Positions 1 through 8,600 of a DNA stretch of 64,000 nucleotides are shown one piece after another. This DNA is from Comamonas sp. lk (GTDB taxonomy: Bacteria > Pseudomonadota > Gammaproteobacteria > Burkholderiales > Burkholderiaceae_C). Each line of letters begins with the position of its first letter. Positions within the stretch are counted from its first letter, which is position 1. Below the pieces are notes generated by a model. The model saw only the letters and a list, made by a program, of their open reading frames with translations. It searched no databases and was not told the origin of the DNA. The DNA is taken from NCBI GenBank assembly GCA_945925985.1, contig CAMELV010000001.1:1-64000 (forward strand), written 5' to 3'. A program made the position numbers and the translations under genes.

Positions 1-67
1 CAATGCCGCCATCCTGCATGTACTCCATGGCGCGTTGGGCATCAGCTTTTGGATTTAGCACTGGCAT
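1..67 (-). CDS. 5' end of an unidentified gene (partial)
   Basis: An ATG at 67 opens a frame that runs off the left edge after 22 codons and begins MPVLNPKADAQRAM. It lies 46 bp downstream of the GntR gene on the same strand, so it could be the last gene of the leftward catabolic operon. The start has no clear ribosome binding site, and too little protein is visible to name a family. The short open stretch could still be spurious. Confidence 0.35.
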   Translation of the reverse strand, partial: MPVLNPKADAQRAMEYMQDGGI

Positions 68-113
68 CGCGTGAATTTATAAATAACAGAGCGTGAAAGA
101 AGGCGGCCTGTGG

Positions 114-779
114 TCAAGTGCCTGATTTGTCAAAAATGACATTTTTTGCCGCCAGGATGTGGGCTCGCATGGTGGCCTGTGCCCACTGCGCATCCCGAGC
201 TCGGATCGCCAGGACCAGATCCTGATGCTGTAGGGCGCTACGCTCAAGGGCAACTTGGTCATACTTGCCAAACGTCTGTCGAACGATGGGCACTTGGACG
301 ACGGCTACCAGCAGTGAAGCAAGACGCGGATTTCTGCCGGCGGTCAAAATCAGCCGATGAAATCGGTTGTTCGACTCTGCCACCAACTGCCTTTCAGCGA
401 CAGCCTCAGTGAGCAGCAGATTGCTGAAAACGTCAGCCTCTGCTTGTAGTGCTGTCAGGTCTTGTTCTGTCCGGTTCATGGCCGCTAATTCACAGCCATA
501 GCCCTCCAGCATGGCGCGCAGGTCAAACACCTGCAACAAATTTTCCTCGGTCCAGTCCACCACCATCGCGCCACGATTAGGGTGAAGCTCGACGAACCCC
601 TCGGCGGCCAGCATATTGAACGCTTGCCGCACCGAGGTGCGAGACACCTGAGCTAGCTCGGCGATTGATTGCTCCCTGAGCCAAGAGCCACCCGGGTATT
701 GACCGCTCTGGATCGCATCCCGGATGACCTGACAGGCCCTCTCCGCACTGCTGGCAGTTTGTGGGGCGGGAGGTTTCAT
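114..779 (-). CDS. GntR family transcriptional regulator (FCD/FadR type)
   Basis: This is a 221-residue DNA-binding regulator. The N-terminal winged helix-turn-helix (about residues 8-75) contains the GntR pattern WLREQSIAELAQVSRTSVRQ followed by LAAEGFVELHPNRG. An FCD-type all-helical ligand-binding domain follows, with FDLRAMLEG, NNRFHRLIL and HQDLVLAI. The longer open frame reaches 914 but would overlap the upstream binding-protein gene. The ATG at 779 (MKPPAPQ) leaves 10 bp after that stop and gives the usual family length. It is the penultimate visible gene of the leftward run and probably controls the divergent locus through palindromes near 6426-6521. FCD regulators usually respond to small carboxylates; the effector here is unknown. 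Confidence 0.9.
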   Translation of the reverse strand: MKPPAPQTASSAERACQVIRDAIQSGQYPGGSWLREQSIAELAQVSRTSVRQAFNMLAAEGFVELHPNRGAMVVDWTEENLLQVFDLRAMLEGYGCELAAMNRTEQDLTALQAEADVFSNLLLTEAVAERQLVAESNNRFHRLILTAGRNPRLASLLVAVVQVPIVRQTFGKYDQVALERSALQHQDLVLAIRARDAQWAQATMRAHILAAKNVIFDKSGT

Positions 780-789
780 GACTTCGACC

Positions 790-1596
790 TTAGCGCCAGT
801 ATTCCGGACGGGAGAAGCCTTTGGCTTTCGGGTCGTTTTCGACGAATCGGCGGTACTCATTTGACTTGTAACCGATAACCAGCTTTTTGATGAGCTCGCC
901 TTTGGCAATGTCATTGCGAGCCACCAGAATGATCCGGTACTGAGGGGCCGGGTCTTCCAGTGCCAAGGCCGATGACAACAGCATACCGGCCGCTATCACG
1001 TGGTTGCCCAAAATCGCCGCTAGGTCGACTTCCGGCATCGCGCGAGGCATTTGGGGTGCGTCAAGCAGCACCAACTGGAGGTTCTTGGGGTTGGCGCTGA
1101 CGTTTTTCTCGGTAGCGCGACCTGCGGGTACCGCTGGGTCAAGGGTCAGCAGGCCCTGACTCTGCATGAAGGCGAGTGAACGGCCCAAAGACGTCGGGTC
1201 ATTGGGGACCGCGACCTTGGCGCCACTTGGCAGCGCTTTGAGGTCTTTGTGTTTGGCAGAGTACAGGCCCAATGGCGCGCTAGGAACTTGAAGAACTTCC
1301 TCCAGAGTGCCTTTGTGCTGGGCATTGAATGAGTCCATGTAGGCACGGTTCTGGAAGACATTGGCGTCAAGTGAGCCGTCCATCAGTGCAGAATTAAGTT
1401 GAATGATGTTGGAAAACTCGGTGGCTTGCACTTTAATGCCTTGGCTTTCAAGGTAGGGCTGTACCCCTCGCTTGAATTGATCCGCATAGGGCCCTGGAAA
1501 ATAGCCAATACGGAGCACGGATTGGGCAGAAGCCATACTCACCGCGCCAATGGCAAGGGTAGCCAAAAGGGATAACAAAAGACTGCGTTTTTTCAT
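790..1596 (-). CDS. MetQ/NlpA-family ABC transporter substrate-binding protein
   Basis: This periplasmic solute-binding protein of 268 residues is the partner of the permease and ATPase upstream. It has a signal peptide of Lys/Arg, a hydrophobic core and MASAQ at about residue 25. It then shows the NlpA pattern LRIGYFPGPYADQ, FSNIIQLNSAL, LDANVFQNRAYMD and KVAVPNDPTSLGRSL. There is no lipobox cysteine, so it looks secreted rather than lipid-anchored, unlike E. coli MetQ. The ATG at 1596 is preceded by AGGAG at 6 nt; an upstream TTG is less likely. Clustering with catabolic genes argues that the ligand may not be methionine. Confidence 0.85.
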   Translation of the reverse strand: MKKRSLLLSLLATLAIGAVSMASAQSVLRIGYFPGPYADQFKRGVQPYLESQGIKVQATEFSNIIQLNSALMDGSLDANVFQNRAYMDSFNAQHKGTLEEVLQVPSAPLGLYSAKHKDLKALPSGAKVAVPNDPTSLGRSLAFMQSQGLLTLDPAVPAGRATEKNVSANPKNLQLVLLDAPQMPRAMPEVDLAAILGNHVIAAGMLLSSALALEDPAPQYRIILVARNDIAKGELIKKLVIGYKSNEYRRFVENDPKAKGFSRPEYWR

Positions 1597-1627
1597 AATC
1601 AACTCCTGTAAATAGGGGGAACTTAAC

Positions 1628-2299
1628 CTAGCGCTTATCGGACCTGCTCACCAGCCAGTCACCCAGGTATTGAGCCAACTGAACCAGAATAAACATGATG
1701 ATGACGCACCAAATCATCACTGAAGTCTCGAACCTGTAGTAACCGTAGCGTATGGCCAGATCGCCAAGTCCGCCGGCACCAACGGCACCTGCGACGGCTG
1801 AGTAGGCAATAAATCCAGTGGCAGTTACCGTCAGGCTGGCCAACAGGCCGGGCAGGGCTTCTGGCAATAACACCTTGAAAACGATTTGCATGGCCGATGC
1901 GCCACAGGCTTGTGCCATGTCGACCATGCCCCTAGGGACGTCGCGTAGGTTCTGTTCGACCATCCTGGCGAAAAAAGGAATCACGGCAAATGACAGTGCC
2001 ACGGCTGCAGCGCGAGGGCCAATGCTGGTGCCAACAATGAAACGGGAAAAAGGGATCAGCAACACCAGCAGGATGATGAACGGGAATGACCGCAATACAT
2101 TGACCAGGTAGCTGGTCACCCGGTGCAGCAGCGGGCGCGGGTGGAGCCCCCCAGCCGTTGTTGTGAACAGCACGATCCCCAGCGGGGTACCCAACATCAC
2201 CGCGCTGAGCATGGTCACCCCGACCATCAGAAAAGTATCCGTGGTGGCCTTCCACAAGTCGGGACCGAATTGGAACAGGGCGTTCATCAGGTCAGTCAT
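1628..2299 (-). CDS. MetI-type ABC transporter permease
   Basis: This inner-membrane permease of 223 residues belongs to the methionine-type uptake family. About five hydrophobic segments are visible. The cytoplasmic EAA loop that docks on the ATPase is seen as MAQACGASAMQIVFKVLLPE. The ATG at 2299 overlaps the stop of the ATPase gene by 4 bp, which indicates translational coupling. The binding-protein gene follows after 31 bp. The length matches the usual MetI of about 217 residues. The family is clear; the substrate is not. Confidence 0.88.
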   Translation of the reverse strand: MTDLMNALFQFGPDLWKATTDTFLMVGVTMLSAVMLGTPLGIVLFTTTAGGLHPRPLLHRVTSYLVNVLRSFPFIILLVLLIPFSRFIVGTSIGPRAAAVALSFAVIPFFARMVEQNLRDVPRGMVDMAQACGASAMQIVFKVLLPEALPGLLASLTVTATGFIAYSAVAGAVGAGGLGDLAIRYGYYRFETSVMIWCVIIMFILVQLAQYLGDWLVSRSDKR

Positions 2300-3066
2300 G
2301 CATCCTCCTGCGGCAAGACGGTCTGATCAGTCCAACCCTTGGCGGTTTCGAAAAAGAATTTGCCCAGCAGACTTTGGGGCGCAGGTTGACCCATATCGAT
2401 GCGGTCCACAACCTTGCCCTTTTCCAGAATGACAGCGTGCTCGCACAGATAGTTGGCTACTTTGATGTCGTGTGTCACCATGACCATGGTCATGCCACGG
2501 TCCTTGTTCAGTTGCTTGAGCAGCCGAAGGATCGACAGGGCAGTGTGGGGGTCCAAGGCCGAGGTGGCCTCATCACACAGCAGTATTTTCGGCTCGGTGG
2601 CCAATGCCCGTGCAATCGCCACGCGCTGCTTTTGCCCGCCGGATAACTGGGCCGGGTAGGCACGCTCCTTGTCGCTCAGGCCAACCGATGCCAGGGCTTC
2701 ACGGGCTCGGGCTTGTCGCTGAGCGGTCGGCAGGCCCGCAATCTCCAGCGAAAAGGCGACGTTTTCTAGTGCCGTCCTGCTGCTGAGCAAGTTGAACTGC
2801 TGAAAAATCATCCCAACCTGCTGACGCGCCTGTCGGAGGTCTGCTTGTGACAGGCCGGTTAGGTCTTGGCCGGCGATGCGCACGGTACCCGTCGTCGGCT
2901 CTTCAAGTCGGTTGATAAGCCGCAGCAAGGTGCTTTTGCCGGCACCGGAAAACCCGAGCAAGCCATAGACTTTGCCCTGGGGGATCTGTAGGTCTGTTGC
3001 TTGTAAAGCGTGGACCGTTTCAGTTCGCCCCGAGAAGGACTTGGAAACCTGAAGCAGCTCAATCAT
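2296..3066 (-). CDS. MetN-like ABC transporter ATPase, short form
   Basis: This cytoplasmic ATPase of 256 residues powers the MetI/MetQ-like importer. Walker A is GFSGAGKST (38-46), the Q-loop lies in IFQQFNLL (about 88-94), the signature is LSGGQKQR (141-148) and Walker B is ILLCDEATSALD (161-172), followed by the H-loop VTHD. Typical MetN is about 340 residues with a C-terminal NIL domain that senses methionine and blocks transport. That domain is absent here, so the usual trans-inhibition should be missing. It lies 43 bp downstream of the deacetylase gene in the same run. Confidence 0.87.
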   Translation of the reverse strand: MIELLQVSKSFSGRTETVHALQATDLQIPQGKVYGLLGFSGAGKSTLLRLINRLEEPTTGTVRIAGQDLTGLSQADLRQARQQVGMIFQQFNLLSSRTALENVAFSLEIAGLPTAQRQARAREALASVGLSDKERAYPAQLSGGQKQRVAIARALATEPKILLCDEATSALDPHTALSILRLLKQLNKDRGMTMVMVTHDIKVANYLCEHAVILEKGKVVDRIDMGQPAPQSLLGKFFFETAKGWTDQTVLPQEDA

Positions 3067-3109
3067 GGGAGGTGGTCATAGCAGAAGGTCTGATGAGCGA
3101 CAGCGCAGA

Positions 3110-5026
3110 TCATGCGGAAACGCGATGGGGGTTGGCCTGATCGCTGCTTCGCCAAGCATCCACCACCGCTCCCAGTGACGGCGTCCAAACCTGGTCAAGA
3201 GACAACGCGTGGTCCAGGATGCGTTCAAACAGGGCGATCCGGAGCGGCGCGCCCATGATCCATGGACGCACACAAAAATGAAATAACCTGGCGGATGCGC
3301 GTGCATCCTGATTCAGTTGGTCTAGCGCCTTCTTGAAGTGGTCTTCAAACATATCCATATTGCACATGCGGTTGATCAGCACCGTCTGGTCGTCAAAGTC
3401 GGCCCACAACGGAGTTGCCACTAACCGATTGGGTGTGCGCATGACGTAGGGCTGCTCATCATTGGCCCAATCGGACAGGAACTCCACGCCCTGTTCGCAC
3501 AGCAATTGGGGTGTCACTGTGGACTCGCTGTAGTCAGCACCAAACCAGCCCCGCGTCTGAATGCCGCAGGCGCTCAGACGATCCAGAGTTTCAGCGATAT
3601 ACCGTCGCTCTTGCTGCACGCTCATGGCGCTCGTTTGCGGGCGCGTGACCGACTGGCCGTGGGCCATAAATTCAGCGCCGGCCTTGATGAGCTGATCGAG
3701 CAGGTCGGGGTATTGCTCAGCTGTCAGTGCATCTATGGCCACAGTGGGTTTAAGACCGCGTTGTCGCAAGGCATCCAGCAAACGGAAAACCCCTACCCGA
3801 TGCCCATACTCGCGGGTAGAGACCCGCGAAATATTCGGGAAGTCCCGACTCAGTCCGCCGCCGACGCTTCGAATTTGTGGCCACCCATCAGGCAGTGGGT
3901 CTTCATAAGACTCCAAAACGATCAAAGGAACAAATGCCAATTGCCGCTCGCCAGGCCATTGCAAGCGAGGGCGGCTGGGCCACGGGTTCCATTCGGTGTG
4001 TGGGTGGTCGTAGCCGGCCGTCCTGGTGGCCGGCCAAGGCCCGGTTGCCACCGGTGTTTCCAGCACCGTTCGTGGCACCACGGTGGGCCTGGCAGCAGCC
4101 CGCTTGAGACTCGCCTCATGCAGTTGGGTCGCATGGGCTAGTTGTTCGTCGTAGTGATGGGCTAGGTAGTGTTCTGCTATGTCGTCGCCAGTGGCGTACC
4201 AGACACCATCATGGCGACTGATGTGGTCGAGTATTTCCCGCAAGTGGCCAACATGGTGCGGCTGACCGATTTGGTAGGGGTGCAGAGCGATGCAAAAGAC
4301 GCGACCGCCTTGGTCACTTTCGGCATACAGCCGGTCAAATGCGGCTTTGCAAGCCGTCACAAAATAGCGACCGCCATAGGGTCGACCGTCCCAAAGCGGC
4401 GCATCGTTAAGGTCGTAGGAGTAGGGCATCGAGACCAGCTTTCTCCCCGGCACGATGATGGGAACAGGCACATCGTCGTGCACCCAGTCGGCGTGATACA
4501 GCATGCCGGACTCGGCTATCAGCGCTGGTGTGCGTTCGGTGTTGGTGATCGCCGGTGTCAAGATGCCTTTGAGGTCCTGGCCAGTATGGCGCTTGAGCGA
4601 GTCCATGTTGTCCCGATAAAAAGCTCGCTCCTGCGCTTCGTCCATGCCATACAAAAATCGCGTGTTGTAGATGCCATGGCTCATGACGCCCCACTGGCGC
4701 TGGCGGATCAGAGTCGCAATATCAGGGAAGTGGTCCAGCAGGGCGAGGTTGAGTGATACGGTGGGGCGAACAGGGTAGTCCTGCAGCACCTCGTCCATCC
4801 GCCACAGCCCCACGCGGTTGCCGTAATCCCGAAAACCATATTCACGCACATCAGGGTGAGACGGCACACGGTCCCATGTTTCGCGGCCGACCGCGGGTGG
4901 CGGCGTGTACTCGTAAAACTCAATATTGGGAACAATCCACACGGCCAGGCGCTTGCCCCCCGGCCACTGGATGGCGGGCCGGCTGCACACCGGCGCGTAA
5001 CGAACAAAGTCGCGAATGGATTTCAT
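3110..5026 (-). CDS. Tandem polysaccharide deacetylase / allantoinase-like (PuuE-type) protein
   Basis: This 638-residue protein carries two NodB/PuuE-type domains in a row. Domain 1 (about 1-300) starts RYAPVCSRPAIQWPGGKRLA and has REYGFRDYGNRVGLWR, the motif MSHG and ALHPYQIGQPHH near its end. Domain 2 (about 340-630) repeats the layout with RLQWPGERQLA, TREYGHRVGVFR, FMAHGQ and FCVRPWIMGAPLR. The late HP of domain 1 is RP in domain 2, so the second copy may be catalytically weak or structural. Members of this branch hydrolyse C-N bonds in small molecules such as allantoin. The gene lies between the PrpD-like and transporter genes, so a catabolic amidohydrolase role is likelier than cell-wall deacetylation. 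Confidence 0.82.
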   Translation of the reverse strand: MKSIRDFVRYAPVCSRPAIQWPGGKRLAVWIVPNIEFYEYTPPPAVGRETWDRVPSHPDVREYGFRDYGNRVGLWRMDEVLQDYPVRPTVSLNLALLDHFPDIATLIRQRQWGVMSHGIYNTRFLYGMDEAQERAFYRDNMDSLKRHTGQDLKGILTPAITNTERTPALIAESGMLYHADWVHDDVPVPIIVPGRKLVSMPYSYDLNDAPLWDGRPYGGRYFVTACKAAFDRLYAESDQGGRVFCIALHPYQIGQPHHVGHLREILDHISRHDGVWYATGDDIAEHYLAHHYDEQLAHATQLHEASLKRAAARPTVVPRTVLETPVATGPWPATRTAGYDHPHTEWNPWPSRPRLQWPGERQLAFVPLIVLESYEDPLPDGWPQIRSVGGGLSRDFPNISRVSTREYGHRVGVFRLLDALRQRGLKPTVAIDALTAEQYPDLLDQLIKAGAEFMAHGQSVTRPQTSAMSVQQERRYIAETLDRLSACGIQTRGWFGADYSESTVTPQLLCEQGVEFLSDWANDEQPYVMRTPNRLVATPLWADFDDQTVLINRMCNMDMFEDHFKKALDQLNQDARASARLFHFCVRPWIMGAPLRIALFERILDHALSLDQVWTPSLGAVVDAWRSSDQANPHRVSA

Positions 5027-5059
5027 ACCGGAGCACTCGTTTTCGGTAAGGAATTAAGC

Positions 5060-6436
5060 TCAATGGAGTACCGGTAGCGGTATGTCGGCAGATCCGGTGA
5101 GCGAGGCCAATTGTTGCAGGCGCTGATAAAGGCGCTCGCCCGCTACAGCGTCAACTTTGGCATACCGCACGCAGCCCATGAATTTGGCATGAACATCTTC
5201 CGCTGTGAGGGGCGTGTCCGCATGCCCCGTGGCGCGCCGTACTTGGCTGGTGCTCACCGTCGTGCCATCTCGCAAATGCACGGCAACCTGGTCAAACGGC
5301 GCTGCATCACGCCAATCTGGTTCAAAAGCGCTGGTGGTCTCAAGGGTGATGCAAGCCATCAGCGCTTGCATTGTTGGGTCTAGGACCACAGCATCCTGCA
5401 ATTCGTTGAAGCCAACTGCGTTGTGGCGGAGGGCGCTGGCAATCGCAAACTCCAGGCTGAACTTGGCCTCCAGTGCATTTTGTGGAAGGTGGTAAGGCAT
5501 CACGGCTGCGTGACGCTCGCTGATGAGAGCGACTATTTTTTCGACTTGGGCCGGGTCAATCCGCGTGCGCTGGTTGAGCCCCAAAACGGCGTCGATGCTG
5601 CGTTGAGCCGCGCCAACGACCGGGTATTTTTTGATGTTCAGCCGGCGGGCGCTGATGTGCCAGTTGTCACCCTGGTGAATTGGCGACAAAAGGTCGACAT
5701 TGCCAAGCGGTGAGAACGCTCGCAACAGGCCGTGCCGGCCTTCGAGTGCAGTTGCGCTGGCTTCGAGGCCGCAGGCGGCCATCGATGCAGCCGTGACGCC
5801 GGCGCTGGCGGCTCGGCCACCATGGTAGGGCTTGGCCATAGTGCCAAAATTTTCAAAAATACCCCCGGCACTTGATGCTGCCAGTGCCAGGGCGTGACGT
5901 GTTTGCGTCGCGCTCAGTCCCAGGACGACGGCTGCGGCTGCCGCGGCACCCACGGTTCCGAGGATGGCAGTGGGATGCCAGCCCTTGTCGTAATAGAGGT
6001 CTTTCTCGCGCAGAAACAGGTCAGCCCAGACTTCGTAGCCGACGGCATAGGCTCTTGCCATGGTGGCACCAGACGCCGGGTGCGCGTCTGCCACCGCCAG
6101 AATGGTCGGAACCAGAACGGCACTGGGATGATTGGAAAAAGCGAAATCGTCATAGTCCAGCGCGTGCGCTGCCGTTGCATTGATCAGCGCGGCCTGGGCG
6201 GTCGGTAGCGCACTTTCGCAAGAGACCACACGTGCATCAGGCGCACCGCCCTGCATGTGTGCCCACTGTGTCAGTCTGCAAACTGCGTTTTCGCGGGCCC
6301 CTGCCAGCATCACGCCAATGGCGTCGGTAAACCCCAGAACCACCACCTCCTGTATCTCGGGTGGCATTGACCAGGCCGCCGAGTCAGCAATGAAGTCTGA
6401 ATAGGCTTGGGTCAGCGGAGGTTTTATTGCATGCAA
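5060..6436 (-). CDS. MmgE/PrpD family protein
   Basis: This 458-residue protein belongs to the family that contains 2-methylcitrate dehydratase, cis-aconitate decarboxylase and iminodisuccinate epimerase. Family features include GFTDAIGVMLAGA, NATAAHALDYDDF, HPTAILGTVGAAAAAA and HGGRAASAGV. The frame opens with TTG at 6436, preceded by GGACGG at about 7 nt. The first in-frame ATG codes for M24, which would remove conserved sequence, so TTG is preferred. It appears to be the first gene of the leftward operon and diverges from the amidase gene across 113 bp. The substrate is unknown; the family acts on small di- or tricarboxylates. Confidence 0.85.
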   Translation of the reverse strand: MHAIKPPLTQAYSDFIADSAAWSMPPEIQEVVVLGFTDAIGVMLAGARENAVCRLTQWAHMQGGAPDARVVSCESALPTAQAALINATAAHALDYDDFAFSNHPSAVLVPTILAVADAHPASGATMARAYAVGYEVWADLFLREKDLYYDKGWHPTAILGTVGAAAAAAVVLGLSATQTRHALALAASSAGGIFENFGTMAKPYHGGRAASAGVTAASMAACGLEASATALEGRHGLLRAFSPLGNVDLLSPIHQGDNWHISARRLNIKKYPVVGAAQRSIDAVLGLNQRTRIDPAQVEKIVALISERHAAVMPYHLPQNALEAKFSLEFAIASALRHNAVGFNELQDAVVLDPTMQALMACITLETTSAFEPDWRDAAPFDQVAVHLRDGTTVSTSQVRRATGHADTPLTAEDVHAKFMGCVRYAKVDAVAGERLYQRLQQLASLTGSADIPLPVLH

Positions 6437-6437
6437 T
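6426..6437. promoter_or_regulatory. Perfect 12-bp palindrome, candidate GntR operator
   Basis: ATTGCATGCAAT is a perfect palindrome that overlaps the first codons of the MmgE/PrpD gene. FCD-type GntR proteins often bind short AT-flanked palindromes of the ATTGTATACAAT kind. The locus encodes such a regulator, so this is a plausible operator by position and form only. Confidence 0.4.
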
Positions 6438-6494
6438 TTATGCCGTCCAAATCTTGGAAAAGAGAATTATGCAGGCTTTGTTCGATTAATTCTG

Positions 6495-6527
6495 CTTGTT
6501 GACAAGTATTATGCATACAATTCTGAT
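6495..6527 (+). promoter_or_regulatory. Candidate amidase-operon promoter with overlapping palindromes
   Basis: TTGACA at 6499-6504 is a good -35 match, and TCTGAT at 6522-6527 lies 17 nt further on as a weak -10. CTTGT-TG-ACAAG (6495-6506) is an inverted repeat over the -35. TATGCATA (6510-6517) lies in the spacer with a flanking ACAAT that recalls the palindrome at 6426. A regulator bound here would occlude RNA polymerase. Confidence 0.4.
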
Positions 6528-6549
6528 CTGCGCAACCTTTGGAAAATGA

Positions 6550-7851
6550 ATGGACTTGTGGCAATTGACGGCGAGTGAGGCGGGCGCCAGGATGGCGGAC
6601 GGAACGCTGAGCAGCGAGGCCTACACCCGTGCCTGTCTGGCGAGAATTCTCGAACGCGAGCCGGCGGTGAAAGCTTGGGCCCATCTGGACGCTGAAGGCG
6701 CGTTATCGCAGGCTCGCGCTTGCGACCGAGAGCCTCGACGCAGCCCCTTGCATGGTCTGCCGGTTGGTCTGAAGGACGTGATCCGGACCAAAGATTTGCC
6801 AACCACTTTCAATTCACCGATCTATGCAGGGCATCACGCGAATGAGGATGCACACAGTGTGGCCGTCCTGCGAGCGCTCGGTGCTGTGGTGCTGGGAAAG
6901 ACGCAAACGCTGGAGTTCGCCTGTGGCGGTCAATTTCCCCAGACCTGCAACCCCTGGGATTTGTCGCGCACGCCTGGCGGGTCTTCGTCCGGTTCTGGCG
7001 CTGCAGTTGCCGATGGCATGGTCCCGCTGGCTTTGGGGACGCAGACCGGTGGATCAACCATTCGACCCGCGGCATTTTGCGGTGTCTATGGCATGAAACC
7101 AACCTGGGGCCGCATTCCATTTGACGGCATCAAGAGTTTTGCGCCGCATTTGGACACGGTAGGCCTGTTTGCCCGCAGCGTCGATGACCTTCGGCTCTTG
7201 CTTCACGCGTACGCCCTGCATGACCTGCCAGCGCCTGTGGTGCCGGGTTGGCGTGAACTGCGTCTGGGTATCTGCCGCACGCCCCACTGGGACGAGGCAG
7301 AGCCCCAAGCTCACTCTGCTTTCGAGGCCACATTGGGTCGATTGCGAGGGGCAGGTGTGAGCTTGATCGAACTGCCATGGGCCCCAGAATTTGCCGATAT
7401 CAACCGTTGGCAGGACGACATCATGCAGGACGGCGGACGCTCGGCGTTCTGGCCGGAAATGCTGCTTGAACCTGATCGGCTACATGCCGATTTCAAGGCC
7501 AAACTACAAAATCATCTGGGTCTGACACCTGAACGTATGCGGTCGTCGCTGGATTCTGTGGCCAGGTGCCGCATGGCCTTCGAGCAGTCTATGACGGATG
7601 TGGACGCTGTGCTGGGCTTGAGCGCCCCGGGTGTAGCACCTTTAGGACTTCAAACTCAAGGCATGGCAACGTTCAACCGCCTTTGGACAGCGTTGCAAGT
7701 TCCCTGTATTACCATGCCTGCGTTATGGAGCGTCGAGGGCTTGCCGATGGGGCTGCAATTGACACACCGCCGCTATGAGGACCACCGTTTGCTCGAAGTT
7801 GCCGCCAGTCTGGCGCCTCTGCTTGACCTGAGAAAGAACCCATGGAACTGA
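6550..7851 (+). CDS. Amidase signature family hydrolase
   Basis: This 433-residue enzyme hydrolyses amide (or ester-like C-N) bonds with a Ser-cisSer-Lys triad. The lysine is K75 in PVGLKDV. The glycine/serine signature is TPGGSSSGSGAAVA (141-154), which supplies the cis-serine near 145-146. The nucleophile is S169 in TQTGGSTIRPAAFCG. The ATG at 6550 has GGAAA 4-5 nt upstream; a second ATG at 6546 is out of frame. It starts the rightward operon, and the next gene overlaps it by 10 bp. It could be an amidase, an allophanate-hydrolase-like enzyme or a carbamoyl hydrolase; the substrate is not visible. Confidence 0.9.
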   Translation: MDLWQLTASEAGARMADGTLSSEAYTRACLARILEREPAVKAWAHLDAEGALSQARACDREPRRSPLHGLPVGLKDVIRTKDLPTTFNSPIYAGHHANEDAHSVAVLRALGAVVLGKTQTLEFACGGQFPQTCNPWDLSRTPGGSSSGSGAAVADGMVPLALGTQTGGSTIRPAAFCGVYGMKPTWGRIPFDGIKSFAPHLDTVGLFARSVDDLRLLLHAYALHDLPAPVVPGWRELRLGICRTPHWDEAEPQAHSAFEATLGRLRGAGVSLIELPWAPEFADINRWQDDIMQDGGRSAFWPEMLLEPDRLHADFKAKLQNHLGLTPERMRSSLDSVARCRMAFEQSMTDVDAVLGLSAPGVAPLGLQTQGMATFNRLWTALQVPCITMPALWSVEGLPMGLQLTHRRYEDHRLLEVAASLAPLLDLRKNPWN

Positions 7852-8573
7852 TCAATCGCGGTGCTGAGCCCGATCCCGCTACAGTGGGGCTGGATGCCAG
7901 AAAAGCATTTCAAATCATGATCAGTGGCGGGGTGGCCGTCCTGCCATTGAGTGTGTCTTACGCCATATTCGCCAATACCGCCCATGGCGTTGAACGCATT
8001 TACAAACTTAAAAACCGTCCGCAAACCAAGCCTAACGGGGTGATTGGTAATTGGGATATTTTTTCGGGTGTCTTTCAGACCGAGAGCCGTGACCGGGATA
8101 TGGTGCGGTGCCTCACACTTGACAATGACCTGCCGCTGTCCGTTGTCGCGCCCTTCAATCCCCAACATGACTGGCTGCGAACCGTTGAATACGGCGCGCT
8201 TCGTCGCTCGACCAAAGCGCTGACGATGGACTTGCTCATGCATGCAGGGCCTCTGCATGAAGAGTTGGCCCGCATGAGCCTGGAATCAGGCAAACCACTG
8301 ATGGGGTCTTCTGCGAACCTCTCCGGCTCAGGCAGTAAATTCAGACTGGAAGATGTCCAGGAATCATTGAGGCGAGGCTGTGATCTGGTTCTCGACTACG
8401 GCACATCGCGTTACATCAATGCCATGCAAATGGGAAGCACCATCATCGAATTGCCAAGTTGGAAAATACTCCGCTGGGGCGGTTGCTTTGAAGAGCAGGC
8501 CCGATTGGTTCAAAAGCATTTTGGTATCAGTCTGACCCCGCGTCCGGCCTCTGGGCCATGGACGCTGGTTTGA
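7842..8573 (+). CDS. YrdC/Sua5/YciO-family protein in a catabolic operon
   Basis: This 243-residue protein carries the YrdC-like nucleotide-binding fold. The N-terminal strand and loop LPLSVSYAIFANTAHG is followed by VERIYKLKNRPQTKP, which corresponds to the KxR-type ATP/carbamoyl-adenylate site of TsaC/Sua5. SSANLSGSG matches the conserved SxN element. TsaC/Sua5 make threonylcarbamoyl-AMP from ATP, bicarbonate and threonine for tRNA modification, and HypF uses the same fold to carbamoylate a cysteine. The gene overlaps the amidase gene by 10 bp and precedes the CoA-transferase gene, so a metabolic rather than tRNA role is inferred. It differs clearly from a housekeeping TsaC sequence. Confidence 0.78.
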   Translation: MELINRGAEPDPATVGLDARKAFQIMISGGVAVLPLSVSYAIFANTAHGVERIYKLKNRPQTKPNGVIGNWDIFSGVFQTESRDRDMVRCLTLDNDLPLSVVAPFNPQHDWLRTVEYGALRRSTKALTMDLLMHAGPLHEELARMSLESGKPLMGSSANLSGSGSKFRLEDVQESLRRGCDLVLDYGTSRYINAMQMGSTIIELPSWKILRWGGCFEEQARLVQKHFGISLTPRPASGPWTLV

Positions 8574-8600
8574 TGCAACGGAAAGCGACTCTTACCGACC

